Origin: Corbicula japonica
Taxonomy: Eukaryota; Mollusca; Bivalvia; Venerida; Cyrenidae
Assembly: GCA_038501625.1 (NCBI GenBank)
Contig: JAZAYU010000363.1
Location: 62,001-126,000 of the forward strand
Direction of reading: 5' to 3'
Length of the DNA stretch: 64,000 nt
The number at the start of each line of letters is the position of its first letter. The stretch's first letter is position 1. Made by a program: the position numbers and the translations under genes. This document shows, piece after piece, positions 23,116-33,900 of the stretch. Below the pieces are notes generated by a model. That model saw only the letters and a program-made list of their open reading frames with translations, was not told the origin of the DNA and searched no databases.

Positions 23116-23860
23116 ACGGACATTTTAAAATTGGCCTTATGGTAATAGTTTTTTGTGCTGGATCAAATGTGAAATATTTAAGAAATTAAAATATCCCTAA
23201 TAGATCCTAGATTCTTAAGATGCAATATTTTAAAGTTTGTTAGTCCATATGATATGAAAATGAAGGCAGGATGTAGCTAATAAAAGTACAAGATTTGGTG
23301 TATGTCTGCAAATATGTGCATACAGGTGATATATTATTTTGGTCTATGGCTATTTGTCATTCTGGTATATTGCTTATTTGTTACAAACTTGTTTAAGGAT
23401 TGAATTGATATTTTATTGCATTTATCGGGGTATGGAAAACATGTGGGTTGTTTAAAGTGTGTGACATCCAATATGTTTTGCATATCCTGAAGTGATAACA
23501 TGTCAATGCAGTTCTTAAATTTACACTCGTAAATATTCTCGATTCTTCCTAAAATTAAAAAGGATCCAGTAACATTCCTCAGTTTTTCATAAACTTTGCT
23601 ATGTTGAAAAATGATATGTAATTGTCAATAGCCACAACCTAAGCTGTGGGCCCATTAAAAATCGGTTAGCCAGCATTAGAAGATTTACATTGAAATACGT
23701 TATCTTGACAACTGTAAACCTTTACTGATGCCAAAGTTATGTATATAATTTAAAAAAGTGGGAAATTTGGCCCCCTAAAAAATGGTAGTTTTTTGTTATT
23801 TTGTACAAAAACAGATTGAAACTCTTGTGTTCTAAAGTGGGAGACACCCACTCTGAGCCC
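23116..23860. other. Intergenic, nothing recognised
   Basis: About 745 bp of AT-rich sequence downstream of the GRL gene without a convincing frame, repeat or RNA gene. Confidence 0.5.
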
Positions 23861-23861
23861 A

Positions 23862-24001
23862 AGATCATTAAACTAAGATTAGGAGTCCAGTCTCAAATCT
23901 AAGCATCTGATTGGCTGAAATGGCAACCAGTCACCATTTAAGCAAATCAGATTATTGAGACTTGACACTGGTCTCCAGATTTAGTTTAATGATCTTGATC
24001 A
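23862..24001. repeat. Snapback palindrome family 2, diverged copy
   Basis: AAGATCATTAAACTAAGATTAGG..CATCTGATTGGCTGAAATGGCAACC|AGTC..and a diverged complement ending TTTAGTTTAATGATCTTGA. Relative of the 145-bp palindromes at 35.7, 36.1, 39.1 and 39.7 kb. Confidence 0.6.
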
Positions 24002-24017
24002 CAGATTTATAGACTTC

Positions 24018-24155
24018 ATCCTTTACTCCATATCTACAACTTTTATGGCAATGAGAACAGTGTAGATCCAGATCAGCCAGTACACGGATGTGCAAGCTGA
24101 ACTGTATCTACACTGTTCGCACATGCGATAAAATGTGTATAAATGGAGCATAATT
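24018..24155 (+). repeat. Short single-palindrome form of the repeat
   Basis: 138 bp with a single CAGTGTAGATCCAGATCAGCC / complement pair and both outer ends, so a half-length variant and not a truncation. A second such copy is at 27018. Confidence 0.6.
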
Positions 24156-24341
24156 GTGAATGGATTGTTGTTATAACTTGTATGTTGAGAAAATTACATT
24201 TGAAATTATATTTATATTTGAGATTACACATTGGTGCAATAAAACATTGTAATTTTGACATAAGTTATTTGATAAAACTTGTTATTTATAACAGTTGTTG
24301 GCTTTCTATTTTTCATGTATGATTGTTTATAAGTAGGGCAA

Positions 24342-24581
24342 TTAACCCTTTCCTCCATAGAATCACCTTAATTGCGAGGGTGAACAGTTTGACCCAGATC
24401 ATCCGGCACATCTGTGCCGTCTGATCAGGATCTAAACTGTTCGCCATTTGTTTTGTTAGGTTCTCTCTGACCAAAATGTGACCAGTGCAGATCTTAATCA
24501 GACGGCACAGATGTGCTGGCTGATCTGGATCTACACTGGTTGCACATGCGTAAAAGGAGTATATATGGAGGAAAGGGTTAA
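24342..24581 (+). repeat. Palindromic 240-bp repeat
   Basis: One of the best-preserved copies: TTAACCCTTTCCTCCATAG at the left, GGAGGAAAGGGTTAA at the right, and two palindromes centred on GGCACATCTGTGCCG and GACGGCACAGATGTGC. Confidence 0.8.
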
Positions 24582-25003
24582 CTAGCACTGTTAAAAATAG
24601 TAATTTTGAAGTACATTTCCCGTTCAAATGTTTGAGGGAATCGAAATTAAAGATAATAAAATGTAGACAAGAGACCGTGCTCCAAATGTTTGTTGTTTAA
24701 ACTAAAAGAAATCATGGAAACTGAAATGCAGCTTTTCTTGGGTAGGGTTTCCCTGGTGCCTTGAATACCTTGGTATCCAGCTACAAAATTCACAGTGTTA
24801 CAGATGATATTTTGAAATTAGTGGAACCGGATGTAAACTCTTTGTCTTAGAGTTACGCAACTTTGATGATCCAGCCAAATCCCCCCAGGCACTCCTGAAT
24901 TATGGCCCTTGAATTGTCCATAATTACTGTTTCCGCTCTCTTAGTCAGAGTTTTCATCCCGTCTTTATCAAACTTGGTGAATATTTTGAAATTAGTGGAC
25001 TTT

Positions 25004-25180
25004 TTACCCATTACTCCATATATACCCTTTTATCACGTGTGTGACCCATTTAGATCTGTATCAGCTGCCACAGACATTTTATCTGATCTGGAACAACAAT
25101 GTTTGCCATTTACAAATAAAAAGGTGATGTGCCGGCTGATCTGGATCGAAACTGTTTTCATAGGCCATAAAGGCATTTAT
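25004..25180 (+). repeat. Palindromic repeat, degenerate
   Basis: Left end TTACCCATTACTCCATATATACCC and part of the core; right end unclear. Confidence 0.45.
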
Positions 25181-25764
25181 TACGTGTTACTATAAATAGT
25201 AACAAATAATGACCAAAATGCCCGGGTACTTTGCATGATAAAGGGCGGGCCGAAAACCTGATATCGCGGGCCAAAAACCTGCTATCGCGGACAGAAATCC
25301 CGTATCACGAATTATGGCGCGTGGTAACTATTGATACAGGATTAAACTTACAAGATATGCCTTTTATGTTTTTGTTGAATTGAAGCTCGCAGCAGCGTTA
25401 TGAGAATGAAACACTCTCAAATAACAGCCTTTACATACCCATACCGCTGTAAAACAATTCCAGAATTCACATTTTCACAATCTCATAATCTCATATCTTG
25501 CAAAATTTTATCAAATCGTTCGAAGACATAATCACTTAAAAAAAATAAAACTAAAAAATCAACTGACAGCAACGTAACTTGCTCTTTTACAGTTTGAAAA
25601 TGTAAAAAATCTTTAATTACGTCACAAAACTCTAAATGACGTAGTATTGAAAGCATTCATCGTGACGTAGTTGATTAATGAATAGACTAGTGCTCAGTAA
25701 ATGTATGAATTACAGAGCATACAAATGGCAGACATTGATATCAGCCCGGCACATGTAATAAAAT

Positions 25765-25905
25765 GGTTATAAACCGGCGTTAAAGGGCCGTGAGGTGATA
25801 TCGGCCCGGCCGAGCAACATAGGCCCTCGAGCTAAAGCTCTCGGGCCAATATTGCTCCTCCGGGCCGATATCACCTCCCGGTCCTTGAACACCGGTTAAT
25901 AACCT
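25765..25905. repeat. GC-rich foldback (about 140 bp)
   Basis: Left arm ATAAACCGGCGTTAAAGGGCC..GAGGTGATATCGGCCCGG.. pairs with the right arm ..CCGGGCCGATATCACCTC..CGGTCC..ACACCGGTTAAT, around GAGCTAAAGCTC. It is the most GC-rich point in the intergenic region. The preceding 25.2-25.3 kb repeats GATATCGCGGGCC/GCTATCGCGG, possibly the same element's other end. Confidence 0.7.
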
Positions 25906-26412
25906 CTTAATATACGGAGGAAAGGGTGAATGCACACAATGCAGCCAAACAATAAGTGCAATTAATTTCAAAATAACTTTTGCTGTTAGATCATTGACCT
26001 TTTCTTTCATATATACACATGTACAACCAGAGTATGCTGTAAAACTGGTTTTATTAGTGTTAGTTTTATTTTCGCAAATACAACTGTATTCGCAAATGGC
26101 TTACCTCGCGAATTCATAAATGCAGCGAATATATGATGAGTTTCCATTTATCCACATATATACAACTTGTAAGAGGACTGTTAATTACATCAAATGCCAC
26201 ATACATTAACTTTTTGGCCACCATTCATTTATTTGATTTAATTATTTAAATATATTTGGGAAAATATATAAACGATTATTTCCTTAAATTGTTTTAAATT
26301 TTACGATTTCTGGTGTTGAGTGCAATGACATCGCAAATTCATAAAAAGGAAATAGCTGATTTTTTACAAAAATCGCTAAATTTTGACCTCGTGAAATTAA
26401 TGCGTTTTACAG

Positions 26413-26601
26413 TATCCAGATCAGCAGGCTGATCTCTGCTAACTGATCAGGATCTACACTGTTTGCATCTTGGCAAGAAATAACGTAATGATTCTAAAAG
26501 CAAACTGCAGATCCTGATAAGATGGCACAGATATGACGGCCGATCTGGATCTACACTGTTCACCCATACGATAAAAGGTATATTATACGAAGTAAAGGGT
26601 T
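26413..26601 (+). repeat. Palindromic repeat, partial
   Basis: From ATCCAGATCAGCAGGCTG to AGTAAAGGGTTTT; outer left end missing. Confidence 0.5.
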
Positions 26602-27017
26602 TTACTATTTATGGGGTTTTAATTTTTCGTGAATTTCATGAGAAGATTGTACCATGGATTTAAAACCACCTCATAATTTGGAATAGGACTTCAACGTAGT
26701 TTGGACAATTGACCTCAATGGATTTAAGAACCCATGAAAGTCACGTCTAACGGCATTTTGTGTCCACGAATTTTAAGTTCATCCAAAGAAGTGTACAGTT
26801 TGCACATTGTGTGCCACAAATTTGATGCTGTAACTGTTGCAGGGCATAATTTCCATTGGTTCCATGTGTAGTATGTGTTGTTCATAACTGGGTCAGTCGG
26901 TAGATCACACAGTGTGTCAAAAGCTCATAGATTAAGCCCTTTACTCCGTTCAAGGTCTGGCACTCTTGTAGCATGATAGACAGTGTATGTCACTGATAAC
27001 AGACATGTAAGCTGGAC

Positions 27018-27148
27018 TTACTCCATATATGCTGATAATGTTGTTTATGTGAACAGTGTAGATCCAGATCAGCTGCCACATCCATGCCATCTGATCCCAT
27101 TATACACTGGGCACACAAATGTTAAATGTATATGGAGTAATCGGTTAA
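27018..27148 (+). repeat. Short single-palindrome form of the repeat
   Basis: TTACTCCATATATGC..AGTGTAGATCCAGATCAGCTGCC..ATATGGAGTAATCGGTTAA, half length like the 24018 copy. Confidence 0.5.
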
Positions 27149-27269
27149 TCCCTCTAGTGACAATTATAGTAAATTTAATATGAGTATTTATAGCCAATGC
27201 AAGTCAGGGTAAAATGTGCACACGCCAGAGTACAAGCAACCAAAATAAAAAGTCAAAATTTCTCATGAT

Positions 27270-27275
27270 TTTATT
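27270..27275 (-). terminator. Candidate poly(A) signal of the VPS4-like gene
   Basis: AATAAA on the minus strand, about 640 nt after the TGA. It would give a 3' UTR that includes the partial repeat at 27665-27854. Others may be used. Confidence 0.35.
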
Positions 27276-27664
27276 ATTTAACAAGTAACAAAACATAATA
27301 AGCTACATCAACTTTGCAAAATTAACATTAAGTGGTAGTATTATCAACCCAATACATCAAACCTTTGGGTCAGTATATGTATAACATAACTATTTAATGG
27401 CCTCATTGCCTGGTGTTAAGGATTTCTCAAAGCTCAAATACATGTGCTCTTCTGAAAAAGGACAGGTTTATTTAACTTGTTTAGAAGGTGGGATTGGTAC
27501 TACAAATGTGTCACTATTAAGGATACAATGAAATTGACCTTTCAGTCCTAACCTTTTGAGAAAAGTGCTGATAATATTAACACTGTTGACCAAAATTTTG
27601 AGTACAAGTTTATATTAACACGTGACGGCGAGTAAACAACCAAAAATAACACTTGAATTAACTG

Positions 27665-27854
27665 CATGAGCTGCGAACAATACTTGATTCAGATCAGCCT
27701 GCATATCCCTACAGTCTGATCTGGATCTATGCTGAAATAACCTAAGGAATCTAAAAGTGAACAGTTGGAGCCTTATTAGACTGCACAGAACTGCAAGCTG
27801 ATCAGGATCTCAATTGATAGCACATGAAATAATAGCTGTAGAAGAAAGCGTTAA
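27665..27854 (+). repeat. Palindromic repeat, degenerate
   Basis: Drifted copy ending AGAAGAAAGCGTTAAA, within the presumed 3' UTR or flank of the VPS4-like gene. Confidence 0.45.
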
Positions 27855-27915
27855 ACATGAACTTCATTGTATAATAGCTCTCCAATCAAAACTGTGTAAC
27901 ATAGCTGTCGGTTAA

Positions 27916-30900
27916 TCAGCCCTGCTCACCAAAGTTGTGAGTGAAATCTTTGAACTTCTGTAGCTCTGACTCGGTTACTGTCCGTCTGTGTGTCTGTAAG
28001 GATTTCAGAAAGTCGGACAGCTCTGTCTTCCTGGGTAGAATCTACAAATGTGTAGAACTTCTTGAAAACATCAGTCAATTTAGTTCTCAAACATCAGTCA
28101 ATTAAGTTCTAAAACATCAGTCAATTAAGTTCTCAAACATCAGTCAATTAAGTTCTCAAACATCAGTCAATTAAGTTCTTAAGTTCTCAAACATCAGTCA
28201 ATTAAGTTCTCAAACATCAGTCAATTAAGTTCTCAAACATCAGTCAATTAAGTTCTAAAACATTAAGAGTAAAGTGCAGTAAATATCCTAAAGATTTATT
28301 TAAAATAAATATACTTAAAGAAATTAGAAACGCAACTTCTTTAAACAAACAATACATTTCATGTTTTAAAAGTTGCATTTCTATTTTCTTCAAATACATA
28401 TTATATAGTAAAAGAAATTAAAAACCCAACTTCTTTGAGCACGAAACATATTTTGTGGTTAAAGAAGTTGCGTTTCTAATTTCTTTAAGTATATACAAGC
28501 TCTCAGCATCAACAAAAATTTTCTGGTCTCTAACTTTAGCAATACTTATCTAAATTTTCAGAAAAGTTTCAAAGATCAGATTCAATAACCAGCCAGTAAC
28601 TCTGTAGTAATATAATGAAATAGATGAAAAGAGAACTTTGAAAGTCACCAAACACGACAAATATGAAAATATTGCAGGCTTTGTTTGATTGAGCCTGTTC
28701 ATGGGCAGTAATGGAAATGACATTGTATATTACCGCCCATGCCGCCTAGCCCCGGGTTGAGCGCAACTCAATATTTACACCAATTTAATTTAAAGAAGTG
28801 AAAGTTTGCGTATACTTTGCCAGGTGGTAGAGCATCCATTTTAGTCTGAATTGCACCTCTAGTATCCTTGCTGCATGGCGTGTACTGACCATCTGAAACA
28901 TAGCATATGGTATATCGAATGACTGATTGATAGATACTATTACGGTGAACTGGCCATCTGAAATATAGCATATTTTCTACCAAAAACCACAAAATTTTAT
29001 GCTCAAAAATACACAGTATATAAAAATGTTTTAACAGATGACTGCACTGTTGTAAAGGTTGTGTATACTGATACACTGTGGTTACATTTACCACTGACAT
29101 CACACATCCATGCCTACTATGTCACATGAGATAACAAGTGTATCCATTGTAAAGAAAATATACACGGGTGACAAAAGTTTTCTACTAAAGACTCGGCTAC
29201 TTTTTCTCAGATTCCCAACTTACCGTCAGTTCTGCTCCAGTACTGGGCACTCTGAAGGTCTCGAATAGGTCCAAACAATGCACCCAGGGTCATGTTGGCT
29301 ATATCGCTTCCCGAGTAACCATCTGTCTTATCAGCAAGTATGTTCCATTCCTGATCAGTCAGTTCCACCTTGTTTTCTTTTGTGTGGATCTTGATCAGGC
29401 TTATCCTGGCTTCCCTGAAAAAACATAAACATGTGTTGGTCAGCTGACCTTCATATACCAGTTTTCAAACATTTCTCTATGGAAAGTTCTAAAAATAGAA
29501 AATTTCTAAACCTAACAACACACACACGAAGAATATAGTCCCTATCTTTTACATTGTACCTGTAAATTGTGTGCATCATAAGCACTGTATAATCTTTCAT
29601 AACATAGTGATTCTATTAACCCATTTCTCCATATATATGCATTTTATGCATGTGAGACCACTGTAGATCATCTGAATTAGCACTGGATGCATCTTGGCCA
29701 GAAAAAACCTAATGGATCTAAAAGGAAATAGTTTAGACCCTGATCAGATGGCACAGATGTGCCTGCTGATCTGGATCTAAACTGTTCGCCCATGCAATAA
29801 AAGCCTTTCTATGGACTAGAGGTTTAATTAATTGGTTGCTAGCTCCTTTGTGGATACATGTATAGACCCAGTGGCATGTATAGTAGTACAGTATGTCTAG
29901 TGAAAATAGTTCAGTCATTTTAATGACACGTCAGTACCATCAGTACTTTGATTCTATATATCAGCTGGACTTGTTTAAACTTGAAGAACTCTCATGTTCC
30001 AAATTGTCACACCCAGGCCACAAATGACATTCTTGCACATGCATAATGTCACGCAGTTATATTAAACTCTTATGACTTGAGCTCTATCACCTTGCTAGAT
30101 TTTGCTGGGCTTTAATTTTGCTCATTTCCCTAGAGAGGAATTTATACACAGAAATTCAATCCTAATGAAAAATAATGAAATGTTTAAGTCATAACCCAGT
30201 AAACACCCGACGTCAAAACGACGTTGGATGTAGGTTGGATTTTGGTCGCGACGTCGGCGACCTAAATCCAACGTTAATCCGACGTCGAAAATGCGACGTC
30301 GTTTAGACGTCGGAAAATGACGTCGGATAGACGTCGGTTTTTGGTCAGATATATTTGACTTCTTAACCAACTAGGAATAATTATTTTTGAATAACTTTTT
30401 TCCCAAATTTTCTACACATATACAAAAATTCAAGTAAAAAAATATGAAAAAAAAAAATTTCTTAATTTGAATGGTTTGCTGTTCAGTGGAAGGAATATTA
30501 TCGAAACTTGTGCATTTGAATCTAAATGTAAACAATCTGCCCCATTTGAAACAAAGAACAAAGACAAAGTCGCCAAACAAACACAAAAGGGGAAAATGAA
30601 GTTTTTATATTTGCTGGAGAAGAAGGCTTAAGCAAGTAAGTTTTTTTCGTATTCGTAGTTTGTTGTTTAATTCTAGTTTTGCTTAAATTTTGTTGAAATG
30701 CATTCCCACTACATGTATTAGACACGTGGAGTTGTTTTCATGAAATACGTTCCGTCCCAAAAAAGTCTCGCTACCGGGCTATTGTTATAATACGGAGCTC
30801 ATAAAACACACTACGTTTACAAGAGAGGTTTAGTGGTGAATTAAAATAAAACACCTTGATGGTATTTTTCAAATAGTGTTATTACATTGATAGTAATAAA

Positions 30901-33900
30901 TGGAAAAGGGAAGAGGTTCGATTTTGGTCGGATTTCGGTCGGATGCTGGTCAGAATGTGGTTGGATTTTGGTCGGAACCCGACGTCAATCCGACGTCCGG
31001 AAATGACGTCTAAAAAGCTTTCATTTCCAACTAAAATCCAACCTTGATCCGACGTCGAGGTCCGACGTCTATCCAACGTCTTTTCGACGTCAAATGTTTA
31101 CTGGGAATAATCTGGGCTGAAGATAATAAAACTAAGGCTGGAGACCAATCTCAAATCTCAAGCAGACTGATTATAATGGCCACAATTCTCAGTTTGAGTG
31201 ACACAAAGATAATACCTGTCTGGAAGATTCCATTTTAGCTAATTAGATGCTTTAGATTTGAGACTGGTCTCCATTCTCAGTTTGAGTGTTACATAAAGCT
31301 ACTGTTGTATCATAAAATTTCGCAGAGATAAAATTTCGCGCAAATGACATAAGTGACATTTTTGCGAGGGCTTAAGTTTGCGTACTTGTATTATTCCAAT
31401 AGGACTAGAACTTCAACGGTTTGATTTTGCTAGGGTTTGATTTCACGCATTAATTTACACTACCCCGTATACGAGATAATGAAACCACTGTGAAATATAA
31501 TGATACCACAGTAATACCTATCTGGAAGAGGAATATAAATCCTTTTCTGAAATCTACGCAGAAATGCAGAGTCCAACTCCCATGGACAGTTGGTTGCACA
31601 TAAGAGAAAAATCTTGTCTGAAGTACTAGAGTTGTCTGCCCCTTCCATCTGTTTAAGCAACTCGGTTTTCATTCGCCTAGTATGCTCTTCCTCTCTGGAG
31701 TTGCGCTGACGGCAGATGCTGTCAATTTCATCAATAAAGATAACAGAGCGGCCATTTTGACTGGTTGCATGCTGGAATAACTCTTTAATCAGCCTACAAG
31801 TGCAAACAGTGTATATTTAAAAAAAATGCTTTAAACTATTTTTCTGGAATATTATGTAGTATTTGAATTTTACAAAAGTTGCATACTGGCATTAAAAGTA
31901 TTGTCTCATGGGAGGCGATTGTGATACTAAAGTTTTCTTCTAGTCCTAGTTCTTAGCACCTTTCATCTTAGAAATGAGGTGACTTTCTGGGAAAGTCTGA
32001 TAAAAATCAAATGAAAGAACTTTGACCTTGAAGTTGAAAGCTTGACCTGCTTATCTTGACCTTCTAATCATGACCTTCAGTATTAAACAAGCTTACTTTT
32101 AACTTCATTACTAAACAAACACATGATGACCTTTAGTATTAAACAAACTGCTCAACATTACTTTTATTATTAAATAAGCTTACCTTAAACTTCAGTATTA
32201 AGCAAGCTCACCATGACAATCAGTATCAAACAAGCTCAATTTGAACTTCAGTATTAAACAAGCTTACCTTAACCTTCAGTATTAAACATCTCAGCATTAA
32301 CTGCAGAATTAAACAAGCTCACCTTTACCTTTAGAATGAAACAAGCTCACCATTACCTTGAGTATTAAACATAGTCAAGCTAACCTTGACTTTCAGTATT
32401 AAGAAAGCTCAACTTCACCTTGAGTATTAAATAATCTTACCTTGACCTGGAGTATTAAACAAGCTAACCTTGACTTTCAGTATTAAGTAAGCTCACCTTG
32501 ACTTAGAGTATTTAACAAGCTCACCTTGACCTTTAATATCAAACAAGCTCACCTTGATCTTCAATAATAAACAAGCTCACCATGACCATCAGTATTAAAC
32601 AAGCTCACATTGACCTGGAGTATTAAACAAGCTCACCTTGATCATTAGTATAAAACAAGCTCACCTTGACTTTCAGTCTAAAACAAGTTTACCTTGACCT
32701 TCAGTATGAAACAAGTTTACCTTGACCTTCAGTATTAAACAAGCTTACATTAGCTTACATTGACTTTTGGTTTTAAAAAAAGCTCACCATAACCTTAAGT
32801 ATTAAACAAGCTAAACATGACACTCAGTATAAAACAAGATCATATATACAATTTGACCTTCAGTATATTAAATGGCTTACCTCAACCTTCTCAACTTAAC
32901 CTTCAGTATTATAAAACAAGCTCACTTTGGCCTTCAGTATTTAACCATCTCACCTTGATCTTCATTATGAAACAAGCCCATCTTGACCTTCAGTATTTAA
33001 CAAGCTCACATTTACCTTGGGTATTAAACAAGATCACCTTGACCTTCATTATTAAACAAGTTTACATTAACCTTCAGTATTAAACAAACATTTACCTTTC
33101 GTATTAAACAAGTTCATTTTAACCTTCAGTATTAAACAAGCATTTACCTTTGGTATCAAAGAAGCTCACCTCGACCTTCTGAGTATTAAAAAAGCTAACA
33201 TTGACATTTGGTAATAAACAAGTTCATCTTGACCATCAGCATTAAACAAGCTCACTTTGACCTTCAGTATTCAACAAGTTCATCTTAATCTTCAGTATAA
33301 AAAAGCTAACCTTGACCTTCAGTACTAAACAAACTTACCTTTACCTTATATATTTACAAGCTCACCTTGAACTTTAGTTTGAAGCATTTAATCAAGAAAT
33401 ATGAACCAAACTGGAATTGCTTGTTTCTCTGTAAATAGGTGAAGAAATCTTAGCCTTTGCCTATCACATAAAAGGGACATACTTTTCACTTTCTCCGACC
33501 CAACTGGACACAAGATCAGAACTTGATACACAATAGAATGTGGAGTTGATTTCAGCAGATATGGCCTGAGCGATTCTACTTTTTCCAGTACCTGGTGGAC
33601 CATATAGTAATATCCTTTTCCAGGGCTTAATACAGCCTGTAAAATAAAAACTACCACTTATAATGATAAATAAAAACGTTTCATGCAAAACGATTAATAT
33701 CTAGTATGATGACTGTATTAAAATAAATGAGTAAATGAGTCTTTTTTTCCTTATTTATCCTTGATGATAAGACAAACTGCATGCTCATACCATTATGTGA
33801 TATTACTAAGGACATGTGCATTTATCTCCCTTCATGATATTGTGGGCTGAAGCTTTTTTCCCAAATGTAGACCCTGTGAAATTAAAAGACACACACTACC

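Noticed and set aside
28068..28265. Possible CRISPR-like array
   Set aside because: Units are contiguous with no unique spacers; it is a minisatellite in a eukaryotic intron.
30371..30725. Two overlapping minus-strand frames rich in Phe and Ser
   Set aside because: They lie in the AT-rich middle of the GACGTC-rich element and overlap each other; no motif.
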